Positions 1-7,693 of a stretch of DNA of 64,000 nucleotides are shown here, piece after piece. This stretch comes from 73-13 sp035556075 (GTDB lineage: Bacteria; Actinomycetota; Actinomycetes; Actinomycetales; Microbacteriaceae), in the NCBI GenBank assembly GCA_035556075.1, contig DATMFQ010000006.1, positions 138,423 to 202,422 of the forward strand, written 5' to 3'. Each line of letters begins with the position of its first letter. The stretch's first letter is position 1. Below the pieces are notes generated by a model that was given only the letters and a program-made list of their open reading frames with translations, ran no database searches and was not told the DNA's origin. Both the position numbers and the translations under genes were made by a program.

Positions 1-164
1 TCGCCGCCGAGGCGCTCGCCGCGTCGAAGGCGCGCGCCGAGCGGGAGGCGGCGGCGCGCGCGCGGTACTACGACGGCGAGATCTCCATGGACGTCAACGG
101 CCTTCGGCCCGTCTTCGAGTCTCTCGGGATCGAGTACGTCGCCTACGAGGGGCCCGCCGAGTGA
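1..164 (+). CDS. 4-carboxy-4-hydroxy-2-oxoadipate aldolase (LigK/RraA-like), 3' fragment
   Basis: Only the last 53 codons are in the window; the 5' part lies before base 1. The tail has an Ala/Arg/Glu-rich helix followed by GEISMDVNGLRP and a short end reading LGIEYV. This matches my memory of the C-terminus of RraA-fold CHA/HMG aldolases (LigK, GalC, ProA). That enzyme cleaves 4-carboxy-4-hydroxy-2-oxoadipate to pyruvate and oxaloacetate, the last step of the protocatechuate-4,5/gallate pathway. The next gene is a 4-oxalomesaconate tautomerase whose GTG start overlaps this stop (GTGA), so the two are translationally coupled and the context supports the call. The catalytic core cannot be seen here, so the name rests on the tail and the neighbour. 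Confidence 0.6.
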   Translation, partial: AAEALAASKARAEREAAARARYYDGEISMDVNGLRPVFESLGIEYVAYEGPAE

Positions 165-1243
165 GTGCCGCGTCCGAGGGGATCCCTGCCATGCTCATGC
201 GCGGCGGGACCTCGAAGGGCGCGTTCTTCCTTGCCGAGGATCTGCCGGCGGAGCGCGCCGAGCGTGACCGCCTGCTCCTGGAGATCATGGGCTCCCCGGA
301 CCCCACCCAGATCGACGGCGTCGGCGGGGCGCACCCGCTGCGGTCGAAGGTCGCGGTCGTGTCACGGTCGGCGGAGACCGGGATCGACCTCGACTACCTC
401 TTCCTCCAGGTCAGCGTCGACGAACCGCTCGTCGCCGACTCGCAGACCTGCGGCAACATCATCGCCGGGGTCGGCCCCTTCGCGCTCGAGCGCGGACTCA
501 TTCAGCCCGGCGATCCCCGCACGAGCGTGACGATCCGCCTCGTCAACACGGGCGATCTCGCGGTCGAGACCTTCGCCACTCCCGGCGGTCGGGTCGAGTA
601 TGCCGGGGATACCGCGATCGATGGCGTTCCCGGCACGGCCGCGCCCATCGAGATCGCCATGGGCGGTGCGGCACCGACGAAACCGGTGCTGCCGACCGGC
701 CGGCTGATCGACGTCATCGACGGCCACGAGGTCACGCTCGTCGACAACGGCATGCCGGTCGTCCTCCTGCGCGCCGAGGACTTCGGCGTCGCCGGTGACG
801 AGAAGCCGGCGGACCTCGAAGCTCGCGAGGAGCTGCGCGCCGCACTCGAGTCGATCCGTCTACGCGCGGGCGAGCTGTTCGGCCTCGGCAATGTGACCGA
901 GCAGACGGTGCCGAAGCTCTCGCTGCTCAGCCCACCGCGTGAGGGCGGCGCGGTCGCGACCCGCACATTCATCCCACACCGCGTCCACACCTCGATCGGC
1001 GTGCTCATGGCCGCGTCGGTCGCCGCGGGGATATCGATCCCCGGCACGGTCGCAGACGGCGTGGCCGTCGTCGGGGAGGACGAATGCGGTGCCGGCGGTG
1101 CGCTCGTCATCGAGCACCCGAGCGGGTCGCTCACCTCGACGGTGCGGGTGGCCCGCGCCGAGGACGGTCGCTGGCTCGGCTCGAGCATCACGATCCGGAC
1201 CGCTCGGAAACTGTTTGACGGCCGCGTCTTCCCGCGGCCGTAG
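161..1243 (+). CDS. PrpF-family 4-oxalomesaconate tautomerase (LigU/GalD-like)
   Basis: This 360-residue protein has the PrpF hallmark MRGGTSKG at residues 13-20 and the usual length of the family. LigU-type enzymes move a double bond in 4-oxalomesaconate so that the hydratase (LigJ) can act, before LigK cleaves the product. As I recall, LigU uses Lys66 and Cys100. Here Lys63 (in RSKVAVV) and Cys97 (in SQTCGN) have the same 34-residue spacing, which supports tautomerase over other PrpF activities such as aconitate isomerisation. The GTG start at 161 overlaps the stop of the upstream aldolase. The protein is cytosolic. No hydratase gene is visible in the window; it may lie upstream of base 1. 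Confidence 0.8.
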   Translation: MSAASEGIPAMLMRGGTSKGAFFLAEDLPAERAERDRLLLEIMGSPDPTQIDGVGGAHPLRSKVAVVSRSAETGIDLDYLFLQVSVDEPLVADSQTCGNIIAGVGPFALERGLIQPGDPRTSVTIRLVNTGDLAVETFATPGGRVEYAGDTAIDGVPGTAAPIEIAMGGAAPTKPVLPTGRLIDVIDGHEVTLVDNGMPVVLLRAEDFGVAGDEKPADLEAREELRAALESIRLRAGELFGLGNVTEQTVPKLSLLSPPREGGAVATRTFIPHRVHTSIGVLMAASVAAGISIPGTVADGVAVVGEDECGAGGALVIEHPSGSLTSTVRVARAEDGRWLGSSITIRTARKLFDGRVFPRP

Positions 1244-1272
1244 TCTGGAAGCCAAGTCAAGGAGGACCACGC

Positions 1273-2268
1273 ATGGTTGATCTCGCACAGCACGACCTCT
1301 CGCACCTGGGTGCGGTCGAGCTCTTCACCCCGAAGTTCGAGGAGAGCCGCTGGTTCTTCGAGGAGCTGCTCGCGATGCGCGTCGTCGCGGAGCAGGGCGA
1401 CTCGATCTACCTGCGCTGCTGGGACGAGTACGAGCTGTACACGATCAAGCTCACCGCGAGCGACACGAACGGCGTCGGCCGCACGCTGTACCGCGCGGGC
1501 TCGCCGGAGGCGCTCGAGCGCCGGGTCGCCGCGATCGAGAAGGCCGGGCTCGGTAAGGGCTGGCGCGAGCCGGAGGTCGGCGTTGGCCGCTCCTACGAGT
1601 TCGAGGACCCGGACGGGCACCTCATGGCGCTCTACTACGACACCGAGTTCTACACCCCGGACGACCTGGACCGCCCGGCGCTGAAGAACCAGGCGGCCCG
1701 CTTCCCCGGCAAGGGCGTCAACGCCCGTCGGCTCGACCACATCAACTACCTCGCGTCGGACGTCGACGCGGTCGGCGAGTTCTGGCGGGACGTGATGGAC
1801 GCGCGGGAGTCCGAGCGGGTACGCCTCGACGACGGCCGCCACGCGGCGTGGTGGTTCCGCTTCCACCAGAAGTCGTACGACGTCGTGTACTCGGATGACT
1901 GGTCGCGCCAGCGCGGCCGCTTCCACCACATCGCCTTCGCGCCGGACACCAGGGAGGACATCCTCAAGGCGGCGGACATCATGCTCGAGAACGGCGTGTA
2001 CATCGAGTACGGCCCCTACAAGCACGCGATCAACCAGACGTTCTTCCTGTACGTCTGGGAGCCGGGCGGGAACCGGATCGAGTTCGCGAACGCCGGTGCG
2101 CGGCTCATCCTCGCCCCCGACTGGCCGGTCGTGCAGTGGTCGCAGGCGGAGCGGGCGAAGGGCCAGGCGTGGGGCATGAAGACCGTCGCCACCTTCCACA
2201 CCCACGGCACCCCGTACGTCGAGAACCAGGAGCAGATCGACGCGGACGCGCTCGCGGGCAAACACTGA
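1273..2268 (+). CDS. VOC-superfamily extradiol ring-cleavage dioxygenase
   Basis: A 331-residue, two-domain vicinal-oxygen-chelate protein of type I extradiol dioxygenase size (catechol 2,3-dioxygenase, homoprotocatechuate 2,3-dioxygenase). The C-terminal domain keeps the 2-His-1-carboxylate metal site: His156 (RLDHINYL), His218 (FHHIAF) and Glu270 (GNRIEF). Second-sphere His198 and His251 are also placed as in the family, so it should be an active Fe(II) or Mn(II) enzyme. A good ribosome site (AAGGAGG, 7 nt before ATG) gives the start. Known gallate and protocatechuate 4,5-dioxygenases are of the unrelated LigAB type, so a VOC enzyme next to LigU/LigK-type genes is unexpected. The substrate is not assigned; a carboxylated catechol or aminophenol is plausible. 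Confidence 0.75.
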   Translation: MVDLAQHDLSHLGAVELFTPKFEESRWFFEELLAMRVVAEQGDSIYLRCWDEYELYTIKLTASDTNGVGRTLYRAGSPEALERRVAAIEKAGLGKGWREPEVGVGRSYEFEDPDGHLMALYYDTEFYTPDDLDRPALKNQAARFPGKGVNARRLDHINYLASDVDAVGEFWRDVMDARESERVRLDDGRHAAWWFRFHQKSYDVVYSDDWSRQRGRFHHIAFAPDTREDILKAADIMLENGVYIEYGPYKHAINQTFFLYVWEPGGNRIEFANAGARLILAPDWPVVQWSQAERAKGQAWGMKTVATFHTHGTPYVENQEQIDADALAGKH

Positions 2269-2282
2269 GCGCCGCCGACGCG

Positions 2283-3404
2283 ATGGTGGCCGTCGGCGAC
2301 GCCGCCGCATGGTCGGAGGCGCACTGGTCGGCGCGCATGCGCGCGGATTTCCCGTATCGCCCCAGCCGCGTGTACCTCGAGTCGGCCGGTGCCGGGCTGC
2401 CCGTGCCCGGGGCGGCGGAGGCGGCCGCCGAGCACTTCCGGGAGCTCGGGCGGCTCGGCGCGAAGGGGCAGCCGGGGTGGCACGAGCGCGCCGCCCGCCT
2501 GCGCGAGCGCACGGGGGAGTTCCTCGGCGTGGCCGCCTCGGAGGTCCAGTTCTTCCGCGGCACGAGCGAGCTGCTCATTCTCGCCGCGGCGAGCATCCGC
2601 TGGCGTCCGGGTGACGAGATCGTCGTCCTGCAGGACGACTTCCCCTCGGTCCGGCTGCCGTGGGCGCAGGCGGAGGCGGCCGGTGCACTCGTGCGCTGGG
2701 TCGAGCCCGGCGATCGGGAGGCGCGTACCGAGCAGTTGCTCGCGGCGATCACGCCGCGGACCCGGGTCGTGGCGGTCACGCACGTGCACGCGACGACGGG
2801 GACGCGGGTGGACCTCGGCCGGCTCGGCCGGGCGTGCCACGAGGTCGACGCGCTGCTCCTCGTCGACGGCATCGAGGCACTCGGCGCGGTGCCGGTCGAC
2901 CTCGAGCACGTCGACGTCTACAGCGCGGCGGTCTTCAAGTGGCTGCTGTCCGGGATGGGGCTTGGGGTCGGCTATGTCAGCCCGCGGGCGCGCGAGGCGA
3001 TGACCCCGGTGAGCCGCGGCTATCGCAATCCGCCGCCGAGCGACCGGCTCGAGTACATGGAGCCGCCGTTCCCGCTGCTCGACGTGTTCGCCCGGACGCT
3101 CGAGTACGTGGGCGAGCTGGGCTGGTCCGCGGTGCACGCGCGCGTTGATGCGCTCGCCGCATCGGTGCGGCACGTGCTCGCCGAGGCCGGTCTCGAGATC
3201 GTCACGCCAGCGGATGCGCGGGCCGGCATCCTCAGCGCCCGGCACGCGGACGCGGGCGGTCTCGTCGACGAGCTCGCGGCGCGCGGCATCGACGTCATGC
3301 ACAAGTTCGGGCTGCTGCGCGTCTCGCCCCACTTCTACAACACGCACGAGGACGTCGAGCGCTTTGCCGCCGCCCTCGACGAGGGGCTTGCCGCGCGTCG
3401 CTAG
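2283..3404 (+). CDS. class-V (isopenicillin epimerase/kynureninase-like) PLP-dependent enzyme, paralogue A
   Basis: A fold-type I PLP enzyme of 373 residues. The Schiff-base lysine is Lys219 in VFKWLLSG, and the pyridine-nitrogen aspartate is Asp195 in LLLVDG. The ATG at 2283 is chosen because it is the first in-frame start after the dioxygenase stop at 2268; no strong ribosome site is seen, so translational coupling is likely. The reaction is not known: class-V members include transaminases, beta-lyases, epimerases and desulfurases. No catalytic cysteine loop typical of desulfurases is apparent. It is clearly paralogous to the convergent gene at 3401-4522: both contain FKWLLSG, YRNPPPSDRL and a shared VDGI-ALGAVPVDL block, and by eye about half of the aligned residues agree. 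The two stop codons overlap. Confidence 0.75.
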   Translation: MVAVGDAAAWSEAHWSARMRADFPYRPSRVYLESAGAGLPVPGAAEAAAEHFRELGRLGAKGQPGWHERAARLRERTGEFLGVAASEVQFFRGTSELLILAAASIRWRPGDEIVVLQDDFPSVRLPWAQAEAAGALVRWVEPGDREARTEQLLAAITPRTRVVAVTHVHATTGTRVDLGRLGRACHEVDALLLVDGIEALGAVPVDLEHVDVYSAAVFKWLLSGMGLGVGYVSPRAREAMTPVSRGYRNPPPSDRLEYMEPPFPLLDVFARTLEYVGELGWSAVHARVDALAASVRHVLAEAGLEIVTPADARAGILSARHADAGGLVDELAARGIDVMHKFGLLRVSPHFYNTHEDVERFAAALDEGLAARR

Positions 3405-4522
3405 CGGCCGAGCTCGTCGAGCACCTCCGCGAACTGCACCGCGAAGCGCCGGATCTCATCCCGCGTGTTGTAGCAGTGCGGGGAGATGAGGGTGCGGCCC
3501 TCCTTGTCCGAGACGGAGATCTGCCGCGCCTGCATCGCCGCTGCCACGGCGGCCGAGTTCGGCACCTCGAGGCTGACGATCCCCGCCCGCCGATCGAGGG
3601 GGGTCAGCGGGCTGATCCCGAGGTCCGCGAGGTCCTCGAATGCGGCCGCGGTGAGGAGCTCGACGCGCCCGTGGACGACGTCCCAGCCGAGCTCCTCGAG
3701 ATAGGCGAGCGAGGCGTCGAGCACGTAGAGCCCCGGAAGGTTCGCCGCCGTGTAGTCGAGCCGGTCGCTCGGTGGGGGATTCCGGTAGCTGCGGAAGACG
3801 GGATTCAGACGCGACCGGGCGCGCTCGCCCACGACGCCGACCGCCGTCCCGAATCCGGACAGCAGCCACTTGAAGACTCCTGCGCCATACACATCGACGT
3901 CGGTGAGGTCGACCGGGACCGCGCCGAGGGCCTGGATGCCGTCGACGACGAGGAGCGCGTCGACCTCGCGGCAGGCCCGGCCGATCCGCTGCAGGTCGAG
4001 TCGGACGCCGGTCCACGGGTGGACGTGGGAGATCGAGACGATGCTCGTGCGCTCCGTAATCGCCTCGACGAGCCGGTCCTCGCGCTCGGCGGGATCGGCG
4101 ACGTCGAGCTGGACGAGCCGCGCCCCGGCGGCGGCCTGGCGCTGCCAAGGCAGCACGTTGCACGGGTACTCGTCGGCAAAGCCGAGGATCTCCTCGCCGC
4201 CTCGCCAGGGGACGCTCGCGGCGACGAGATTGACGATCTCGCTCGTGCTTCGGAAGAAGCCGATCTCCTCCCGGGCGACACCCAGGAGCCGGCCGAGTCG
4301 ATCCCGCACGCTCGTTTCGACGCCGCGCCACGAGGGCCACGCGTCGCAACCGCGTCGGGCGACCTCGCGATAGTACGTGCCCGCGGCGACCGCGGCGCCC
4401 GGCACCGGCAGGCCCGTGCCGGCAGATTGCAGGTAGGTCCAGCCGTCCTCGACGGCGAAGTCCGCGGCGAGGCGCCGCTCGAGCTCCGGGTCGTCGAGGC
4501 GGCGCACCGTCGACGGCGTCAC
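3401..4522 (-). CDS. class-V PLP-dependent enzyme, paralogue B
   Basis: Also 373 residues, with Schiff-base Lys218 (VFKWLLSG), Asp194 (LVVDG) and a conserved C-terminal SPHCYNT where paralogue A has SPHFYNT. The GTG at 4522 is preferred because it overlaps the stop of the upstream Rid-family gene (GTGA), which implies coupled translation; the reading frame stays open further upstream but the extension is Arg/Pro-rich noise inside the Rid gene. The pair arrangement (PLP enzyme plus Rid protein) suits a beta-elimination or deamination that releases an enamine/imine for the Rid protein. That is inference. The exact substrate is unknown. Confidence 0.75.
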   Translation of the reverse strand: MTPSTVRRLDDPELERRLAADFAVEDGWTYLQSAGTGLPVPGAAVAAGTYYREVARRGCDAWPSWRGVETSVRDRLGRLLGVAREEIGFFRSTSEIVNLVAASVPWRGGEEILGFADEYPCNVLPWQRQAAAGARLVQLDVADPAEREDRLVEAITERTSIVSISHVHPWTGVRLDLQRIGRACREVDALLVVDGIQALGAVPVDLTDVDVYGAGVFKWLLSGFGTAVGVVGERARSRLNPVFRSYRNPPPSDRLDYTAANLPGLYVLDASLAYLEELGWDVVHGRVELLTAAAFEDLADLGISPLTPLDRRAGIVSLEVPNSAAVAAAMQARQISVSDKEGRTLISPHCYNTRDEIRRFAVQFAEVLDELGR

Positions 4523-4929
4523 TGGACCGCGGTCGCCTCGAACTCGACGAGCATGTCGGGGTGTGCGAGGCTCGTGACCCCGAGCAGCACCCCCGGCGCC
4601 TTGCAGCCGACCTTCGCGAGGTACTCGGTGACGGCGGCGTTCGCCGTGGCGCGGAACTCGTCGAGGTGACTGGCGACGACGTACCAGTTGAGGCGGACGA
4701 CCTGGTGCCATTCGTACCCGGCCTCGGCGAGGGCGACCCCGGTCTTCTCGAGCGCGGCGATCGACTGCGCGGTGACGTCGCCGATGTGGAGCGCCGCGCC
4801 GCCGACCTGGGTCGCCGTCGTGCCGGACAGCCAGAGGATCTTCGTCCCCGTGGACTCGATCCCACCCTGCAGGTAGGCGCGCTGGTCGTCACCGGGCCAG
4901 GGGGCGATGATTCGACGGTCACTGCTCAT
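4519..4929 (-). CDS. Rid (YjgF/YER057c/UK114) family protein, non-canonical
   Basis: A small cytosolic protein of 136 residues, the normal size for the trimeric Rid fold. Canonical RidA enzymes hydrolyse reactive 2-aminoacrylate-type enamines using an arginine in a PAR-type motif (Arg105 in E. coli). In this protein the aligned stretch is APGVLLGV and Val114 occupies the arginine position, so it probably belongs to the Rid subfamilies without this residue. Some relatives act as 2-aminomuconate deaminases in aminophenol catabolism, which would fit the neighbouring ring-cleavage dioxygenase. The ATG at 4929 has a strong GGAGGA ribosome site. It is the first gene of a two-gene operon with PLP enzyme B, driven by the promoter at 4983-5011. 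Confidence 0.7.
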   Translation of the reverse strand: MSSDRRIIAPWPGDDQRAYLQGGIESTGTKILWLSGTTATQVGGAALHIGDVTAQSIAALEKTGVALAEAGYEWHQVVRLNWYVVASHLDEFRATANAAVTEYLAKVGCKAPGVLLGVTSLAHPDMLVEFEATAVQ

Positions 4930-4982
4930 GGCGGTCCTCCTCGACACGACGGCACGAGACAGTGCCGATGGCTCACCTCGCG

Positions 4983-5011
4983 AAGCTACGGACTTCCCGA
5001 CGCCCAAACAA
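4983..5011 (-). promoter_or_regulatory. sigma-A-like promoter of the rid-PLP operon
   Basis: Read on the minus strand there is TTGTTT (5011-5006), a 17-nt spacer and TAGCTT (4988-4983). This is a good match to -35/-10 boxes, about 55 nt upstream of the Rid start codon. The region 4930-5139 is otherwise empty and also serves the divergent phosphoesterase gene. Confidence 0.55.
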
Positions 5012-5139
5012 CTCGGCCTTCCAGGCGGCGGAAATACGGTTCGCCCCGCGGCGGCCGGGCCGTGCTCCGGGGCGCGAGTTCACGCATGCATCCGTGTGCC
5101 GTCAGCCACCAGCCAGTCGGATCTGCTTGCATGAGGGGC

Positions 5140-6066
5140 ATGTCTCATCGTGACGCGGAGTATCCGCGGCCCGATCACGTCCTGGTCCACATCAGCGACA
5201 CGCACCTCCTCGGCGGCCAGGCCCGGCTCTATGACCGGGTCGACAGCACCGCCCGGCTGCGCGAACTCCTCGCCGCTCTCGAATCGACCGGCCGGCGCCC
5301 CGCCGCGATCATCTTCACCGGTGACCTCGCCGACCGCGGCGAGCCCGATGCCTACCGGGCACTCGCCGACCTCGTCGAGCCCGTCGCCGACCGCCTCGGG
5401 GCCCGGATCATCTGGGCCATGGGCAACCACGATGATCGAGCGGCCTTCCGCGCCGAGCTCCTCGGTGAGGCGCCGACGACGGGACCGATCGACCGGGTGC
5501 ACTGGATCGGCGGGCTTCGGATCATCACGCTCGACACGAGCGTGCCCGGCGTTCACCACGGCGAGATCGACGACGCGCAGCTGACCTGGCTCGCTGCGCA
5601 GCTCGCCGACACCGCGATCGACGGGACGATCCTCGTCATGCACCACCCGCCGGTGCCAAGCATCCTCGACCTCGCGGTGTCCGTCGAGCTGCGGGACCAG
5701 TCGCGCCTCGCGCGCGTGCTGCGCGGCACCGACGTCCGCGCCATCCTGGCGGGGCACCTGCATTATTCCTCGACGGCGACCTTTGCTGGGATCCCCGTGT
5801 CGGTCGCCTCGGCGAGCTGTTATACGCAGGATCTGCTCGTGCCGGCGGGCGGGACGCGGCCGCGAGACGGTGCCCGCGCATTCAACATCGTCCAGGTCTA
5901 TCGCGACACCGTGCTGCACTGTGTCATCCCGCTTGAGGCGACAGAGGCGCTCGGGCACGTCGACGCCGCCGAGAGCGCCCGCCGCCTCGCGGAGCTCGGC
6001 ATCCGGATCCCGTCAGCCACCGAGGTCGATCCGCCGACGCGCCCGCTCGAGCTCGTCAGGACCTGA
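5140..6066 (+). CDS. class III 3',5'-cAMP phosphodiesterase-like metallophosphoesterase (CpdA/Rv0805 family)
   Basis: A calcineurin-like phosphoesterase of 308 residues with the full metal-site series in order: HISDTH (DxH), FTGDLADRGEP (GD), MGNHDD (GNHD), MHHPP and GHLHYS (GHxH). The set and length match CpdA and mycobacterial Rv0805, which hydrolyse cyclic nucleotides using a dimetal centre. True substrates of this family vary, and cell-envelope roles have also been proposed. An ATG three codons upstream (5131) is an alternative start. The gene is divergent from the rid operon and convergent with the Stealth gene. A link to catabolite control of the adjacent aromatic genes is possible but unproven. 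Confidence 0.75.
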   Translation: MSHRDAEYPRPDHVLVHISDTHLLGGQARLYDRVDSTARLRELLAALESTGRRPAAIIFTGDLADRGEPDAYRALADLVEPVADRLGARIIWAMGNHDDRAAFRAELLGEAPTTGPIDRVHWIGGLRIITLDTSVPGVHHGEIDDAQLTWLAAQLADTAIDGTILVMHHPPVPSILDLAVSVELRDQSRLARVLRGTDVRAILAGHLHYSSTATFAGIPVSVASASCYTQDLLVPAGGTRPRDGARAFNIVQVYRDTVLHCVIPLEATEALGHVDAAESARRLAELGIRIPSATEVDPPTRPLELVRT

Positions 6067-6087
6067 GCCAGCGCGCTGTCGCTCAGG
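6062..6087. terminator. candidate bidirectional hairpin terminator
   Basis: A 7-bp inverted repeat CCTGAGC / GCTCAGG encloses the self-complementary CAGCGCGCTG. It overlaps the 3' ends of two convergent genes (phosphoesterase stop at 6064-6066, Stealth gene end at 6083). There is no T-run, as is common for high-GC actinobacterial terminators. Confidence 0.4.
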
Positions 6088-7639
6088 CGTGCTCCCACGG
6101 CGCCGCGACGGGGAAGTAGCGATCGAGGAATTCGGTGACCAGCGGGATCCTCGCCTCCTCGGTGATCTCCGGCTCGGTGCCGTCGTTAAGACAGAACATG
6201 TCGTACTCGCGGCGGCGTTCGACCCGCCGCAGCTGCGCCGCGGTGTCGGCGAGCGTCGTCTCGATGTAGCGAACACGCAGGTCGGTCTGCGTCACCGCGC
6301 GCCCGGTGAAGAGCGCGTAGTAGTGGTAGAGCGAGTTCGTGACCGAGATATCGGACGGGGAGCGGAAGGGGGATCCGGCGGTGCGCGCGAATTCGTCGGG
6401 GAACGCCGCCTCGAGCTCGGCCATGACGCTGCGCCGCAGCGGTGCCGGGCAGTGCTCGAGGTGGCGGGTGATGAGCCGGCCGAAGCGCTCACGCAGCAGT
6501 GCGCGGTTGACGCGCATCGCGTTGTCGTGGCCGGTGCGCTCCGGTCCGGTCTCGCCGAGCCCGATGCGCACGGTCGCCTCGACGAAGCGCGTGATGCCGC
6601 CGGGCGAGAAGAACATCGCGGGGGTCACGGGTCGACCAAAGAACATGTCGTCGTTCGAGTAGAGGAAATGCTCGGCGAGCTCGGGGATGTGGTGCAGCTG
6701 TGCCTCGATGGCATGTGAGTTGAAGGTCGGCAGCGCCTCAGGGTCCGTGAAGAACTCCGAGCTGCGGACGATGCGCACCCCGGGATGCTCGGTGTTCAGC
6801 CACGCTGGTGCGGGGGAGTCGGTCGCGATGAAGATCCGGCGTACCCAGGGGGCGAATGCGTGGACGCTGCGGAGGGCGTAGCGCAGTTCGTCGATCTGGC
6901 GGTAGCGGGCAGCGCTGACGTCCGCCGGGTTGAGGCGCCGCTGGGCGAGCCGGGCAGCGCGGCGGGCATGGTACTCGGGGTCGTCGCCGTCGACCCAGGA
7001 GAAGACCATATCGATCGGGAAGTGCACGTCATCGGCGTGGTCGTCGAACATCCCAGCAAGGCTCGGCCACCGTCCGCCGTGCTGTTCGACCATGGTGATG
7101 ACCGCGTCATCACGGGCGATGCGCCGCCGGGTGAGCGCATTCGCCCGCGGTGCGACGATCTCCTCCTCACCGAAGTCCCACAGCTCGAGACGGACCGCGG
7201 CCTCGGGCAGGCGCCAGCCAGCGCGGCTCGCGCGCACCCGCCGCCGGAAGAGGAGGAAGAGCTGGGCATCCTCACCCGGGAGCGTCCCGAGTGCGAGCAG
7301 GCGCTCGGCGCGCTGGCCCGGTCCGTCGACACGGGCGTAGAACGGCTCCGCGGCGAAGGCGGTCGCGAGCGCGGTCTCGAGCGCACCTCTCGCCGATGCG
7401 TCGACGGCGATGATCGGCCGATCGTCGTCGCCGCGCACGAGCAGGTAGCCGAGCGCGGCCGTCTCGAGCGCGGCACGCACGAGCCGGAGGTCGGCGGCCA
7501 TGGCGTCCGTGCGGGTGCGACCGGGCTCGGCGAGCGCGAAGCGTCCACCATCGCGGACGAGGTCATCGCGCTGCAGGAGGTGCTGCAGGCGTGCGTCGGG
7601 GTGCTCGCGGCCAACTGTCGCTGCTGCGGCACCCGTCAT
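6083..7639 (-). CDS. Stealth-family exopolysaccharide phosphotransferase
   Basis: A protein of 518 residues. The Stealth core lies in the C-terminal 320 residues: CR1 with FSWVDGDDPEY, CR2 with YRQIDELRYALRS and FIATDSP, an FNSHAIE segment with the acidic FLYSNDDMFFG block, and CR4 near the end with DMFCLNDG. Stealth proteins transfer hexose-1-phosphate units onto capsular or wall polysaccharides (CpsY/SacB type). About 200 residues precede CR1, a long variable N-terminus compared with minimal members. A GGAGGG site precedes the ATG. No polysaccharide cluster surrounds it, so the acceptor is unknown. Confidence 0.8.
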   Translation of the reverse strand: MTGAAAATVGREHPDARLQHLLQRDDLVRDGGRFALAEPGRTRTDAMAADLRLVRAALETAALGYLLVRGDDDRPIIAVDASARGALETALATAFAAEPFYARVDGPGQRAERLLALGTLPGEDAQLFLLFRRRVRASRAGWRLPEAAVRLELWDFGEEEIVAPRANALTRRRIARDDAVITMVEQHGGRWPSLAGMFDDHADDVHFPIDMVFSWVDGDDPEYHARRAARLAQRRLNPADVSAARYRQIDELRYALRSVHAFAPWVRRIFIATDSPAPAWLNTEHPGVRIVRSSEFFTDPEALPTFNSHAIEAQLHHIPELAEHFLYSNDDMFFGRPVTPAMFFSPGGITRFVEATVRIGLGETGPERTGHDNAMRVNRALLRERFGRLITRHLEHCPAPLRRSVMAELEAAFPDEFARTAGSPFRSPSDISVTNSLYHYYALFTGRAVTQTDLRVRYIETTLADTAAQLRRVERRREYDMFCLNDGTEPEITEEARIPLVTEFLDRYFPVAAPWEHA

Positions 7640-7693
7640 TGCACCCTCCGTCGGGAGTCTAGCCGTGACGGGATGACCCGCGAGTTGCGGGGC

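Noticed and set aside
4561..5139. Upstream extension of the phosphoesterase frame to 4561
   Set aside because: The extension is antisense to the Rid gene, lacks family motifs, and would cover the rid promoter.
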